DNA of 64,000 bases from Tissierellales bacterium (GTDB lineage: Bacteria; Bacillota; Clostridia; Tissierellales; VENL01): contig JANQLB010000090.1 in NCBI GenBank assembly GCA_028280805.1, positions 54,485-118,484 of the forward strand, given 5' to 3'. This document shows, piece by piece, positions 34,897 through 43,281 of this stretch (positions within the stretch are counted from its first letter, which is position 1; every line of letters begins with the position of its first letter). The notes under the pieces are model-generated. The model was given only the letters and a program-made list of their open reading frames with translations. It was not told the origin of the DNA and ran no database searches. Position numbers and translations under genes: made by a program.

Positions 34897-35661
34897 TTGA
34901 AAATATTAGTAACAAATGATGATGGTATAAATGCCATTGGAATAAAAAAATTAGCTTATAGCTTAAAAAAGCTTGGAAAAGTTATTATTGTAGCTCCTGA
35001 CAGAGAAAGAAGTGCAACAGGTCACGCTATTACAATGCACCAACCTTTAAGAGTTGAAAGAGTAGATTTTCATGATTCTAATATCGATGCTTGGAGTATA
35101 AACGGAACTCCTAGTGATTGTGTAAAAATAGCTGTAGAATCTATTCTGCCGCAAAAGCCTGACATAGTAGTATCTGGTATTAATAATGGTCCAAACTTAG
35201 GAACTGATGTAATATATTCAGGAACTGTTTCAGCAGCTATTGAAGGTGCCATACATAATATACCTTCACTGGCAATGTCAGTTTATGGAACAAAAACTAA
35301 AATAAATTATGAAGGTGCTGCTTTTTTTTCCTGCAATTTAGTTCAAAGAGCTTTAGAAAATAAAATGCCTGATAATTTAGTGTTAAATATAAACTTTCCT
35401 TCAAAAAATTATGACGATATAAACGGTATAAAAATTACAGAGTTAGGTATTAGAAGGTATGAAAACAGCTATGATCAAAGAACAGACCCTATGGGCAGAA
35501 GCTATTACTGGCTATCCGGTAGTCTTATTGAGATTAGTAACTCAGAAAGCAGTGATGTCGAATGTGTTAAAAACGGGTATATATCTATAACTCCATTACA
35601 TTTTGATTTAACAGATTATAAATATTTAAATGAAATGAAAAAATGGAATATTAATATTTAA
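34897..35661 (+). CDS. surE: 5'/3'-nucleotidase SurE
   Basis: 254 residues; the canonical N-terminus KILVTNDDGINAIGI supplies the metal-binding Asp pair, followed by VAPDRERSATGHAIT and SGINNGPNLGTDVIYSGTVS. It dephosphorylates nucleoside monophosphates. AAGGGA at 34882-34887 selects TTG at 34897 over two earlier GTGs, giving the exact family start. Confidence 0.93.
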   Translation: MKILVTNDDGINAIGIKKLAYSLKKLGKVIIVAPDRERSATGHAITMHQPLRVERVDFHDSNIDAWSINGTPSDCVKIAVESILPQKPDIVVSGINNGPNLGTDVIYSGTVSAAIEGAIHNIPSLAMSVYGTKTKINYEGAAFFSCNLVQRALENKMPDNLVLNINFPSKNYDDINGIKITELGIRRYENSYDQRTDPMGRSYYWLSGSLIEISNSESSDVECVKNGYISITPLHFDLTDYKYLNEMKKWNINI

Positions 35662-35684
35662 CACAATCATAATTTTGCATAAAA

Positions 35685-35741
35685 TGAAATTAAACTTGCA
35701 TATTGAAAGTAATTTTTGAAAATATGAAATAAAAATTGCAT
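35685..35741 (+). promoter_or_regulatory. Direct 17-bp repeats, probable operator of kor operon
   Basis: TGAAATTAAACTTGCAT (35685-35701) and TGAAATAAAAATTGCAT (35725-35741) match at 15 of 17 positions and start exactly 40 bp apart, about four helical turns. The second abuts the -35 box of the kor promoter. A third TTGCAT lies at 35675-35680. The RpiR-family regulator at 38534 is a candidate binder. Confidence 0.5.
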
Positions 35742-35770
35742 TTTACACCCCATTCTGTTATTATTATTAT
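35742..35770 (+). promoter_or_regulatory. Sigma-A promoter of the kor operon
   Basis: TTTACA (35742-35747), 17-bp spacer, TATTAT (35765-35770), 40 bp before the korD start. Confidence 0.55.
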
Positions 35771-35810
35771 TGTAAAGGATTGATATATAATTATCGAAGG
35801 GGGACTTATT

Positions 35811-36023
35811 TTGACCGCTGAAAAGACAAAACGACTTAAGATTAATAAAGAATGGTGTAAAGGTTGTTATATCTGTGTAGAATTTTGCCCAGCTAATGTT
35901 TTAGAAATTAAAGATGGAAAAATCAATATAAAAAATATTGACGCCTGTATAGAGTGTAGTCAATGCGAGTTACGTTGTCCTGATTATGCTATTTATCTAG
36001 GAGGTAAGAAAAATGAAAAATAA
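35811..36023 (+). CDS. korD: 2-oxoacid:ferredoxin oxidoreductase, ferredoxin subunit
   Basis: 70 residues from TTG after AAGGGGGA. Two [4Fe-4S] motifs are complete: CKGCYICVEFCP and CIECSQCELRCP. It passes electrons from the oxidoreductase core to free ferredoxin. It overlaps the alpha subunit gene by 11 nt, and the order delta-alpha-beta-gamma is the common clostridial kor/vor arrangement. Confidence 0.9.
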   Translation: MTAEKTKRLKINKEWCKGCYICVEFCPANVLEIKDGKINIKNIDACIECSQCELRCPDYAIYLGGKKNEK

Positions 36024-37152
36024 AAAGATTAAGCTTATGCAGGGAAATGAAGCATGTGTTGAAGGTGCATTAGCTGCTGGTATGAAATTCTTTGCTGGTT
36101 ATCCTATAACACCATCTACAGAAATCGCTGAAATTTCTTCATTAAGATTACCTAGAATTGGAGGTAAATTCATACAAATGGAGGATGAGATTGCTGGAAT
36201 GGCAGCTGTTATCGGAGGTTCTTTAGCAGGATTAAAATCTATGACAGCTACAAGCGGACCGGGATTTTCACTGAAACAAGAAAATTTAGGTTATGCTGTT
36301 TTAGCAGAAGTACCATGTGTTGTAGTAAATGTTCAAAGAGGAGGTCCAAGTACCGGATTACCAACTATGCCGGCTCAAGGTGATATAATGCAGGCAAAAT
36401 GGGGTACTCATGGTGACCACCCTGTAATAGCTTTATCCCCTTCATCTGTAAGAGAAACATTCGATTTAACTGTAAAGGCTTTTAATTATGCCGAAAAATA
36501 TAGAATGCCCGTTATACTTTTAACTGACGAAGTTATAGGGCATATGAGAGAAAAAATTGAAATACCAGATCCTGATGAAATAGAAATAATTGATAGATTA
36601 AAACCTGAAAAAGGACTAGATGAATATAAGCCATATGAAATTAAAGAAGGACAAGTAGCTCCGGAAATGGCTGCATACGGTGAAGGATATAGATTCCATG
36701 TTACCGGTTTAATTCATGATGAAACAGGATTCCCTAGTAATGATTCAAAGGTAGCAGGGGATTTAGTTAACAGACTTATGAAAAAAATTGATGACAATAT
36801 TGATGACCTTACTTTATATGAAGAATATAAATTAGATGATGCTGATATTGCAGTAATCTCCTATGGAATCACTGCCAGATCTGCTAAGAGTGCAGTTGAT
36901 ATGGCTAGAGCAGAAGGATTGAAGGTTGGACTATTTAGACCTATGATAATTTGGCCTTTCCCTGAAAAACAAATAGCTCAATTAGGTAAGAGAGTAAAAA
37001 ATATTATCACTGCTGAAATGAACCTAGGACAATATGTATTAGAGGTTGAAAGAGTTGCTAACAAGTACACTAACATTACTAAATGCGGCAAAGCTAACGG
37101 AGAATTAATTACTCCTGATGAAATACTAGCTAAAATTAAGGAGGTACAATAA
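36013..37152 (+). CDS. korA: 2-oxoacid:ferredoxin oxidoreductase, alpha subunit
   Basis: 379 residues; GNEACVEGALAAGMKFFAGYPITPSTEI is the pyrimidine-binding (PP-type) start of the alpha chain and KSMTATSGPGFSLKQENLGYAV is conserved in the family. With beta and gamma chains it decarboxylates a 2-oxoacid (2-oxoglutarate or branched-chain oxoacids) to the acyl-CoA with ferredoxin reduction. The exact substrate is not readable from sequence. Confidence 0.9.
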   Translation: MKNKKIKLMQGNEACVEGALAAGMKFFAGYPITPSTEIAEISSLRLPRIGGKFIQMEDEIAGMAAVIGGSLAGLKSMTATSGPGFSLKQENLGYAVLAEVPCVVVNVQRGGPSTGLPTMPAQGDIMQAKWGTHGDHPVIALSPSSVRETFDLTVKAFNYAEKYRMPVILLTDEVIGHMREKIEIPDPDEIEIIDRLKPEKGLDEYKPYEIKEGQVAPEMAAYGEGYRFHVTGLIHDETGFPSNDSKVAGDLVNRLMKKIDDNIDDLTLYEEYKLDDADIAVISYGITARSAKSAVDMARAEGLKVGLFRPMIIWPFPEKQIAQLGKRVKNIITAEMNLGQYVLEVERVANKYTNITKCGKANGELITPDEILAKIKEVQ

Positions 37153-37153
37153 A

Positions 37154-37975
37154 GTGACTAATACTCTGATAGAAAATAATTTTAGAACTAATAGGTTACC
37201 TCACATCTGGTGTTCGGGATGTGGTCATGGTATTATTATGAGAGCTATTACAAAAGCAGTGGATGAATTAGGATATAACAAAGATGATGTCTGTGTAGTT
37301 TCAGGTATCGGATGTTCATCTAGAGCACCCGGATACATGGACTTTAACACTTTTCATACATTACATGGAAGAGCATTAGCATATGCTACAGGAGTAAAGA
37401 TGGCAAAACCTGAATTAAAAGTTATAGTAGTAACCGGGGATGGAGATTGTGCTGCGATTGGAGGTAATCACTTAATTCACTCTGCTAGAAGGAATATTGA
37501 TATAACTACTATTGTCTTTAACAATAATATATATGGAATGACTGGCGGGCAATATTCTCCAACAACTCCGACTGGAGATAAGGGTACTACTGCTCCATTT
37601 GGAAATATAGATAAGAATTTTGATTTATGCAAGCTGGTTCAGGGAGCGGGAGCAACTTATGTTGCCAGATCTACAGCTTACCATGTAAATATGATTACAC
37701 AGCAGGTTAAAACTGGTCTAGAAAATAAAGGGTTTTCATTTATAGAAGCTGTAAGTATTTGTCCAACATATTACGGAAGAAAGAATAAAAAAGGTGATGC
37801 TGTTAGTATGATGAATTACTTAAAGACAAATGCAGTAAATGTTAAAGCGGCAGATAAACTTCCAAAGGAAAAAATACAAGGTAAGTTCTTGATAGGTGAA
37901 TTCTATAAATCACAAGAGCCTGAATATACAGAAGAATACCAAAAAATAATAGACAGTTTTCAAAAGGAGAGATAG
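37154..37975 (+). CDS. korB: 2-oxoacid:ferredoxin oxidoreductase, beta subunit
   Basis: 273 residues from GTG after GGAGGT. Binds thiamine diphosphate: CSGCGHGIIMRA near the N-terminus (cluster-proximal Cys), GDGDCAAIGGNHLIHSARRN as the TPP-Mg motif and NNNIYGMTGGQ. It follows the alpha subunit stop by one base, so translation is coupled. Confidence 0.92.
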   Translation: MTNTLIENNFRTNRLPHIWCSGCGHGIIMRAITKAVDELGYNKDDVCVVSGIGCSSRAPGYMDFNTFHTLHGRALAYATGVKMAKPELKVIVVTGDGDCAAIGGNHLIHSARRNIDITTIVFNNNIYGMTGGQYSPTTPTGDKGTTAPFGNIDKNFDLCKLVQGAGATYVARSTAYHVNMITQQVKTGLENKGFSFIEAVSICPTYYGRKNKKGDAVSMMNYLKTNAVNVKAADKLPKEKIQGKFLIGEFYKSQEPEYTEEYQKIIDSFQKER

Positions 37976-37976
37976 T

Positions 37977-38504
37977 ATGTCAAATCAATGTGAGATTAGA
38001 TTGAGTGGTTCTGGTGGTCAAGGTCTTATACTTGCAGGTATAATATTAGCTGAAGCAGCTCTAAATGATGGCAATAATGCTGTTCAATCTCAATCATATG
38101 GTCCGGAAGCAAGAGGTGGAGCTAGTAAGTCAGAGGTTATTATCAGTGATAGTGATATAAACTACCCAAAAGTTAGAGAGTGTGACATTTTACTTTCTTT
38201 AACTCAAATTGCTTGTGATAAATACATTAAATCTTTAAAGAAAAATGGTGTTTTGATAATAGATGATAGTGTAAATATACCACAGAGAAATGATATACAG
38301 GTTTATTCTTTACCAATATTAAAAACTGCAATTGATAAAGTTGGTAAACCTATGGTTGCCAATATAGTAGCTTTAGCTGCTATAAACGCTATAACTAAGG
38401 TTACAACTAATGACTCTTTACAAAAAGCTGTATTAAACAGAGTACCTAAGGGAACAGAAGAATTAAACATAAAAGCTTTAACGGAAGGTTTTAATCTCGT
38501 TTAG
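37977..38504 (+). CDS. korC: 2-oxoacid:ferredoxin oxidoreductase, gamma subunit
   Basis: 175 residues; SGSGGQGLILAGIILAEAAL and QSQSYGPEARGGASKSEVIIS are the gamma-domain hallmarks, involved in CoA binding and complex assembly. One-base spacing from korB. Completes the four-subunit enzyme. Confidence 0.92.
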   Translation: MSNQCEIRLSGSGGQGLILAGIILAEAALNDGNNAVQSQSYGPEARGGASKSEVIISDSDINYPKVRECDILLSLTQIACDKYIKSLKKNGVLIIDDSVNIPQRNDIQVYSLPILKTAIDKVGKPMVANIVALAAINAITKVTTNDSLQKAVLNRVPKGTEELNIKALTEGFNLV

Positions 38505-38533
38505 AACTATAAACATTATTAAGGGATGATTAT

Positions 38534-39415
38534 ATGGAGGTTGAAAAAAAAGATTTATTAAAAATACTTCAAGAAAAGTATTCTAGACTTAGTAAAGGTC
38601 AAAAACTTATTGCTGAGTTCATTATTAATAACTATGATAAAGCTGCTTTTATGACTGCTTCAAAGCTAGGAGATATAGTGGGTGTCAGTGAATCTACTGT
38701 AGTAAGATTTGCTATTGCCCTAGGGTTTGAAGGTTATCCAAGCCTTCAGACTTCTTTACATGAATTAATTAAAAATAAACTTACTACAGTTCAAAGACTT
38801 AGTATGTCTGATGATTTTACTAATAAAGGCACTGTATTAAAAAAAGTATTAAAAGCTGATATTGAAAATATCAGAGAAACAATTGACGAAATTGATATGA
38901 ATATTTTTGAACAGGTCATCCACAGTGTTTTTGAAGCTAAAAGAATTTATATAATCGGATTAAGAAGTTCTACTTCTTTGGCTGGATATTTGGGGTTTTA
39001 TTTAGGATTAATCTTAGACAATATTAAGGTTGTAAGCTTTGGTATGAGCGATGTATTTGAACAACTGTTAAGGGTTTCAAAAGATGATTTGGTAATTGGT
39101 ATTGCTTATCCACGATATTCTAGGAAAACCTTGGATGCTTTACAATATGTAAAAGAACAGCAATGTAAAATTGTAGGTATAACTGACAGTATGGCATCTC
39201 CTATAGCTGCCATATCAGATTATACTCTAATTGGAAAAAGTAATATGGCGTCTTTTGTTGATTCTCTGGTAGCACCTATGAGCTTAATTAATGCTTTAAT
39301 TGTAGCAATAGGTATGAGACAAAAAAATCAAATTACTGAATCTTTAAGCAAGCTGGAAAATATATGGCAAGAATATAACGTATATGATAGTAAAGATAAA
39401 TCAAATAATAAGTAA
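38534..39415 (+). CDS. MurR/RpiR family transcriptional regulator
   Basis: 293 residues: N-terminal HTH_6 domain (SKGQKLIAEFIINNYDKAAF, VGVSESTVVRFAIALGFEGY) and a C-terminal SIS sugar-phosphate-binding domain (IYIIGLRSSTSLAGYLGFYL). Such proteins sense phosphosugars. It lies 30 bp after korC in the same direction, so it may be co-transcribed and may control the kor operon through the repeats at 35685-35741; this is inference from position. Confidence 0.88.
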   Translation: MEVEKKDLLKILQEKYSRLSKGQKLIAEFIINNYDKAAFMTASKLGDIVGVSESTVVRFAIALGFEGYPSLQTSLHELIKNKLTTVQRLSMSDDFTNKGTVLKKVLKADIENIRETIDEIDMNIFEQVIHSVFEAKRIYIIGLRSSTSLAGYLGFYLGLILDNIKVVSFGMSDVFEQLLRVSKDDLVIGIAYPRYSRKTLDALQYVKEQQCKIVGITDSMASPIAAISDYTLIGKSNMASFVDSLVAPMSLINALIVAIGMRQKNQITESLSKLENIWQEYNVYDSKDKSNNK

Positions 39416-39462
39416 ATTTATTCGATAGCTTACTTTATCAATGTTATAATTCTTAAGTTTTT

Positions 39463-39496
39463 AAAATTGGCATTTATTATGATGCCAATTTTTTAA
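39463..39496 (+). terminator. Rho-independent terminator
   Basis: AAAATTGGCAT (39463-39473) pairs with ATGCCAATTTT (39482-39492), followed by TTAATAAT. Confidence 0.82.
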
Positions 39497-39520
39497 TAAT
39501 AATTTGTTAGGAGGATTAAT

Positions 39521-40132
39521 ATGGAACGCTTATATTTACTTCGACATGGTGAAACTGAGTGGAATATAAAAAAAATTACACAAGGAACGACTGACATACA
39601 ATTAACAGATAAAGGTAAAGAACAAGCAAAGAAAGCTGCGTATAGATTGATACATGAAAAAATTGACTACATATATGCAAGTCATTTGTCTAGAGCTTTT
39701 GAAACAGCTAAAATAATTGGAGAAATTTTAAAAATTAACATAGAAACAGAACAAAGTCTTAGAGAAATGAATTTTGGACAATGGCAGGGATTATCTGTTG
39801 AAGATTTACAAACTAAATATCCAAAAGAACATATCATATGGAGGTCACAACCTCATAAATGGTCTTTAAAAGGTGCTGAAACATTGCTTCAGGTACAAGA
39901 AAGAACATTGTCTACTATAAACGATCTTAGAAAGAAACACCCTAACAAAAATGTTTTAATGGTTTCACATGGTGCTACAATAAAAGCACTTTTATTGGGA
40001 ATATTAAATTTAGACCTTTCAAATTATCATAAACTAACATCAAGTAATACTGGGATAAGTATTATAGAATATAAAGAAGAATATCCGGTAATCTTATTAT
40101 TAAACGATACTTGTCATCTAAGGGAGGTATAA
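39521..40132 (+). CDS. Histidine phosphatase family protein
   Basis: 203 residues; LLRHGETEWN carries the phospho-accepting His and Arg, SHLSRAFETAKII the second Arg, and MVSHGATIKALL the second catalytic His. This is the phosphoglycerate-mutase-like/CobC group acting on small phosphate esters. Without cobalamin genes nearby, a named substrate is not justified. Its stop lies 2 nt before the next start. Confidence 0.88.
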   Translation: MERLYLLRHGETEWNIKKITQGTTDIQLTDKGKEQAKKAAYRLIHEKIDYIYASHLSRAFETAKIIGEILKINIETEQSLREMNFGQWQGLSVEDLQTKYPKEHIIWRSQPHKWSLKGAETLLQVQERTLSTINDLRKKHPNKNVLMVSHGATIKALLLGILNLDLSNYHKLTSSNTGISIIEYKEEYPVILLLNDTCHLREV

Positions 40133-40134
40133 TA

Positions 40135-41361
40135 GTGGATGATAAAATCGCAGTAATTGGTGGCGGTCCAGCAGGAATGATTGCAGCTGGTACTGCTGGT
40201 TTAAGAAATAAAAATGTATCTCTTTTTGATAAAAACAATAAATTAGGAAAAAAACTTTTTATTACTGGAAAAGGTAGATGTAATATTACTAATGATAGTG
40301 ATATTGAAACATTATTACAGAATGTTATAGTTAATAATAAATTTTTATACAGTGCATTTTATACGTTCAGTAATTATGATATTATTAATTTACTAAAAAA
40401 GTACGGAGTTAAAACAAAGGTTGAAAGAGGTAATAGAGTTTTTCCCGAGAGTGATAAATCAAGTGACGTAATTAATGCTCTTAAGAAGTATTTAATAGAT
40501 AATAATGTAAAAATTATGCTTAATAAAGATATAAAGAATATTAAACTAAATAAATCCGGTAAATTTAATATATTTTTTAATAACGACAGCTTTGAAACTT
40601 TTGATAAGATCATTCTCGCAACAGGAGGAATGTCATATAAACAGACAGGTTCTAGCGGCGACGGATATAAATACGCTAAAACTTTAGGACATAGTATAGT
40701 AAAACCAAAACCTGCTTTAGTACCATGTGAAGTCAAAGAAGCATGGGTAAAAGATTTACAGGGACTATCATTAAAGAATGTAAGCATCTCAGCATATAAT
40801 AAGTCTTCTAAGATATTTGAGGATTTTGGAGAAATGCTTTTTACTCATTTTGGTATTTCAGGTCCAATTGCACTAACTATGAGTAATTATATAAACAAAT
40901 ATGTACATGATAAAATTGAAATTTACATAGATTTAAAGCCTTCATTGTCAGAAGATAAGCTGGAAAAGAGAATCATTAGAGATTTTGAGAAATACTCAAG
41001 AAAACAATTTAAAAACTCTTTAAATGATTTGCTTCCAAGTAAACTTATACCTGTAATCATTAAATTATCTAGTATTGATGGAGATAAGTTTGTTCATCAG
41101 ATAACTAAAAATGAAAGACGAAAACTTATTGAAATTCTTAAAAGTCTAAAACTAACCTTTGAAAAATTTAGACCTCTAAATGAAGCAATTATAACTTCTG
41201 GTGGAATTTCAACTAATGAAATTAATCCATCAACAATGGAATCAAAGATAGTAAAAGGATTATTTTTTGCAGGGGAAATAATTGATGTAGATGCCTTAAC
41301 GGGAGGATTTAATCTACAGATAGCTTATTCTACAGGGTATTTAGCGGGTTTGAACTGTTGA
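40135..41361 (+). CDS. HI0933/BaiN-like FAD-dependent oxidoreductase
   Basis: 408 residues from GTG at 40135 after AGGGAGG. N-terminal AVIGGGPAGMIAAGTAG, then KLGKKLFITGKGRCNITND, a block specific to the HI0933/YhiN flavoproteins, and C-terminal GLFFAGEIIDVDALTGGFNLQIA. Members include BaiN-type and aminoacetone oxidase-like proteins; physiological role is mostly unknown. It commonly precedes cmk in clostridia, as here. Confidence 0.88.
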   Translation: MDDKIAVIGGGPAGMIAAGTAGLRNKNVSLFDKNNKLGKKLFITGKGRCNITNDSDIETLLQNVIVNNKFLYSAFYTFSNYDIINLLKKYGVKTKVERGNRVFPESDKSSDVINALKKYLIDNNVKIMLNKDIKNIKLNKSGKFNIFFNNDSFETFDKIILATGGMSYKQTGSSGDGYKYAKTLGHSIVKPKPALVPCEVKEAWVKDLQGLSLKNVSISAYNKSSKIFEDFGEMLFTHFGISGPIALTMSNYINKYVHDKIEIYIDLKPSLSEDKLEKRIIRDFEKYSRKQFKNSLNDLLPSKLIPVIIKLSSIDGDKFVHQITKNERRKLIEILKSLKLTFEKFRPLNEAIITSGGISTNEINPSTMESKIVKGLFFAGEIIDVDALTGGFNLQIAYSTGYLAGLNC

Positions 41362-41390
41362 AGTTTTATACTAAATGTTATTACCGTCTA

Positions 41391-41420
41391 AAAAATGTGC
41401 TTAAAGGTACATTTTTTTTT
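41391..41420 (+). terminator. Rho-independent terminator
   Basis: AAAAATGTGC pairs with GTACATTTTT (one G-U), short loop TTAAAG, then T run. Confidence 0.75.
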
Positions 41421-41470
41421 ATTATCTGCATAACATATAAACAATAGGAAATGTTTTAGGAGGTGAAAGC

Positions 41471-41920
41471 TTGAAAGGCTATAAAAGTCTTTTCAACAAA
41501 ATTGAATCTATTTTACTAACCATATGTTTAATTAGTGTTGTATTTCTTATAGCATTACAGTTAGTAATAAATAATAATGATTTATCTACGTTTATAGCTG
41601 GTGTGAATAATTTTGAAAAAGAGCTTAATAAATCTGTCTCTGAAGATAGCGGTATAGTTATCATAAAGTTAGAAGATAAAAAATATGATGGTATTGAAGT
41701 TTTAATCAATGGTGAAGTTTTTTCTAATTTTAAAAATGTTGAAGAAGTTAGACTTAATGTTTACAATAATGATTTAATTGAAATAAATGGAACAAAATAT
41801 GATGAAAATGTTACTGTAAGAGTAGACGGAATTAGTAAAAATATTAAACTTCCTGAATTAGACACTATAGCTGTAACAAAAAAATCAATTGAGTTTCTTG
41901 GTAAAGTTATTTTAAAATAA
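41471..41920 (+). CDS. Membrane-anchored protein of unknown function
   Basis: 149 residues from TTG after AGGAGGTGA. One transmembrane helix (ILLTICLISVVFLIALQLVI) and an extracytoplasmic beta-type domain of about 110 residues (KYDGIEVLINGEVFSNFKNVEE). I do not recognise a named family. Separate terminators on both sides suggest an independent transcript; it sits in the conserved HI0933-cmk-plsC-ispH neighbourhood of clostridia. Confidence 0.7.
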   Translation: MKGYKSLFNKIESILLTICLISVVFLIALQLVINNNDLSTFIAGVNNFEKELNKSVSEDSGIVIIKLEDKKYDGIEVLINGEVFSNFKNVEEVRLNVYNNDLIEINGTKYDENVTVRVDGISKNIKLPELDTIAVTKKSIEFLGKVILK

Positions 41921-41962
41921 TCTTGTCTATAGTAAGTAGTTAATATATAATTAAATGTACAA

Positions 41963-41990
41963 AACCACCTTTTGGTGGTTATAATTTTAT
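41963..41990 (+). terminator. Hairpin terminator
   Basis: AACCACC-TTTT-GGTGGTT perfect stem followed by ATAATTTTAT. Confidence 0.7.
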
Positions 41991-42006
41991 ATAAGGAGTG
42001 GAGCTT

Positions 42007-42666
42007 ATGACAAAACTAGCAATAGCAATTGATGGTCCTGCTGGAGCTGGAAAAAGCACTATAGCTAAAATATTAGCTGAAAAGCTTAATATAGATTATA
42101 TTGATACAGGTGCAATGTATAGAGCTTTTACATATAAAATCCTCAGTAAAAATATTGATGTTAAAGATACTGAGGAAATTATTAAACTTTTAAATAATAC
42201 AAGCATTGATTTTAATAATAATCACATTTTTTTAGATAACAAAATTATTGATAAAGAAATCAGAAAAAATATTATAAGTAATAATGTTTCTAGTATAGCT
42301 AAAATTAAAGAAGTTAGAGAAAAATTGGTTGAAATACAAAAACAAATATCTATGAAAAAAAGCGTAATAATGGATGGAAGAGATATAGGCACACATGTTT
42401 TGCCAAAAGCAGATTTTAAATTTTTTATAACAGCTTCAGTAATAGAGAGAGGTAAAAGAAGGTTTGAAGAATTAAAAAAAGTAAATAAAAATGTTAATTT
42501 AGAAAAAATAATAGAGGGAATTAAAGAAAGAGATAGAATAGATACTACTAGGGACATTTCACCTTTAAAAAAAAGTAAAGATGCTATAGAAATTGATACA
42601 ACCAATATGTCTATAGAAGAAGTAGTATATAACATCTTAAGTATTATAAACAAAGGGAGGAAATAG
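42007..42666 (+). CDS. cmk: Cytidylate kinase
   Basis: 219 residues; P-loop IDGPAGAGKST, then YIDTGAMYRA, VIMDGRDIGT and RDRIDTTRDISPL, all family signatures. It phosphorylates CMP and dCMP. AAGGAG at 41992-41997 fixes the ATG at 42007. It is followed without gap by plsC and then ispH-rpsA, the classic clostridial order. Confidence 0.94.
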   Translation: MTKLAIAIDGPAGAGKSTIAKILAEKLNIDYIDTGAMYRAFTYKILSKNIDVKDTEEIIKLLNNTSIDFNNNHIFLDNKIIDKEIRKNIISNNVSSIAKIKEVREKLVEIQKQISMKKSVIMDGRDIGTHVLPKADFKFFITASVIERGKRRFEELKKVNKNVNLEKIIEGIKERDRIDTTRDISPLKKSKDAIEIDTTNMSIEEVVYNILSIINKGRK

Positions 42667-43248
42667 ATGAAATTTTATTATTTTGCTCGTAGACTGGTCT
42701 ACTTTACATTCTTCTTTATTTTTAAACTTAACGTCTATGGCATTGAAAATATCCCTAAAAATGGCAAAAGTGTAATTTGTAGTAATCATGCAAGTATGCT
42801 TGACCCTGTGTTTTTAGGATTATCTATAAAAAGACAGATTTTTTTTATGACAAAAAAAGAGATGTTTAAAAATAAGCCATTATCTTTTATACTAAAAAAA
42901 TTAGGTACTATACCTGTAGACAGGGAGGGAGCAGATTTATCAGCTGTAAAAAAATCTATAAAGATTTTAAGACAGGAAAACATATTAGGAATCTTCCCTG
43001 AAGGAACAAGAGTTAAACAAATGTCTTTAGATAATGCTAAACCGGGAATTGGTATGATATGTATAAAAGGTAAATCACCTGTTATACCTGTATATATTGA
43101 TTCTGATTATAAGTTTTTTAGTAAAGTCAATGTATATATTGGCAATTCAATAGACTTTTCCAGTCTATACACTCAAAAATTATCAGTTGAAGAGTATACA
43201 AATATTAGTAAGACTATATTAGAAAAAATATATGAGTTAAAAAAATAA
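42667..43248 (+). CDS. plsC: 1-acylglycerol-3-phosphate acyltransferase
   Basis: 193 residues; acyltransferase block I NHASMLD (the NHxxxxD catalytic pair) and block III FPEGTR are present with an N-terminal hydrophobic segment (YFTFFFIFKL). It adds the second acyl chain in phospholipid synthesis at the membrane. It begins immediately after the cmk stop. Confidence 0.92.
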   Translation: MKFYYFARRLVYFTFFFIFKLNVYGIENIPKNGKSVICSNHASMLDPVFLGLSIKRQIFFMTKKEMFKNKPLSFILKKLGTIPVDREGADLSAVKKSIKILRQENILGIFPEGTRVKQMSLDNAKPGIGMICIKGKSPVIPVYIDSDYKFFSKVNVYIGNSIDFSSLYTQKLSVEEYTNISKTILEKIYELKK

Positions 43249-43281
43249 TATCTACAAATACTAATATTGGGAGGATTAATC

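Noticed and set aside
35666..35760. Sigma-54 promoter before korD because of TTGCAT motifs
   Set aside because: No GG at -24 with the required 10-bp spacing; a sigma-A promoter fits better.
39521..40132. CobC alpha-ribazole phosphatase
   Set aside because: The motifs are common to all histidine phosphatases and no cobalamin gene is nearby.
42222..42653. 143-residue minus-strand frame within cmk
   Set aside because: Shadow of cmk with no translation signals.
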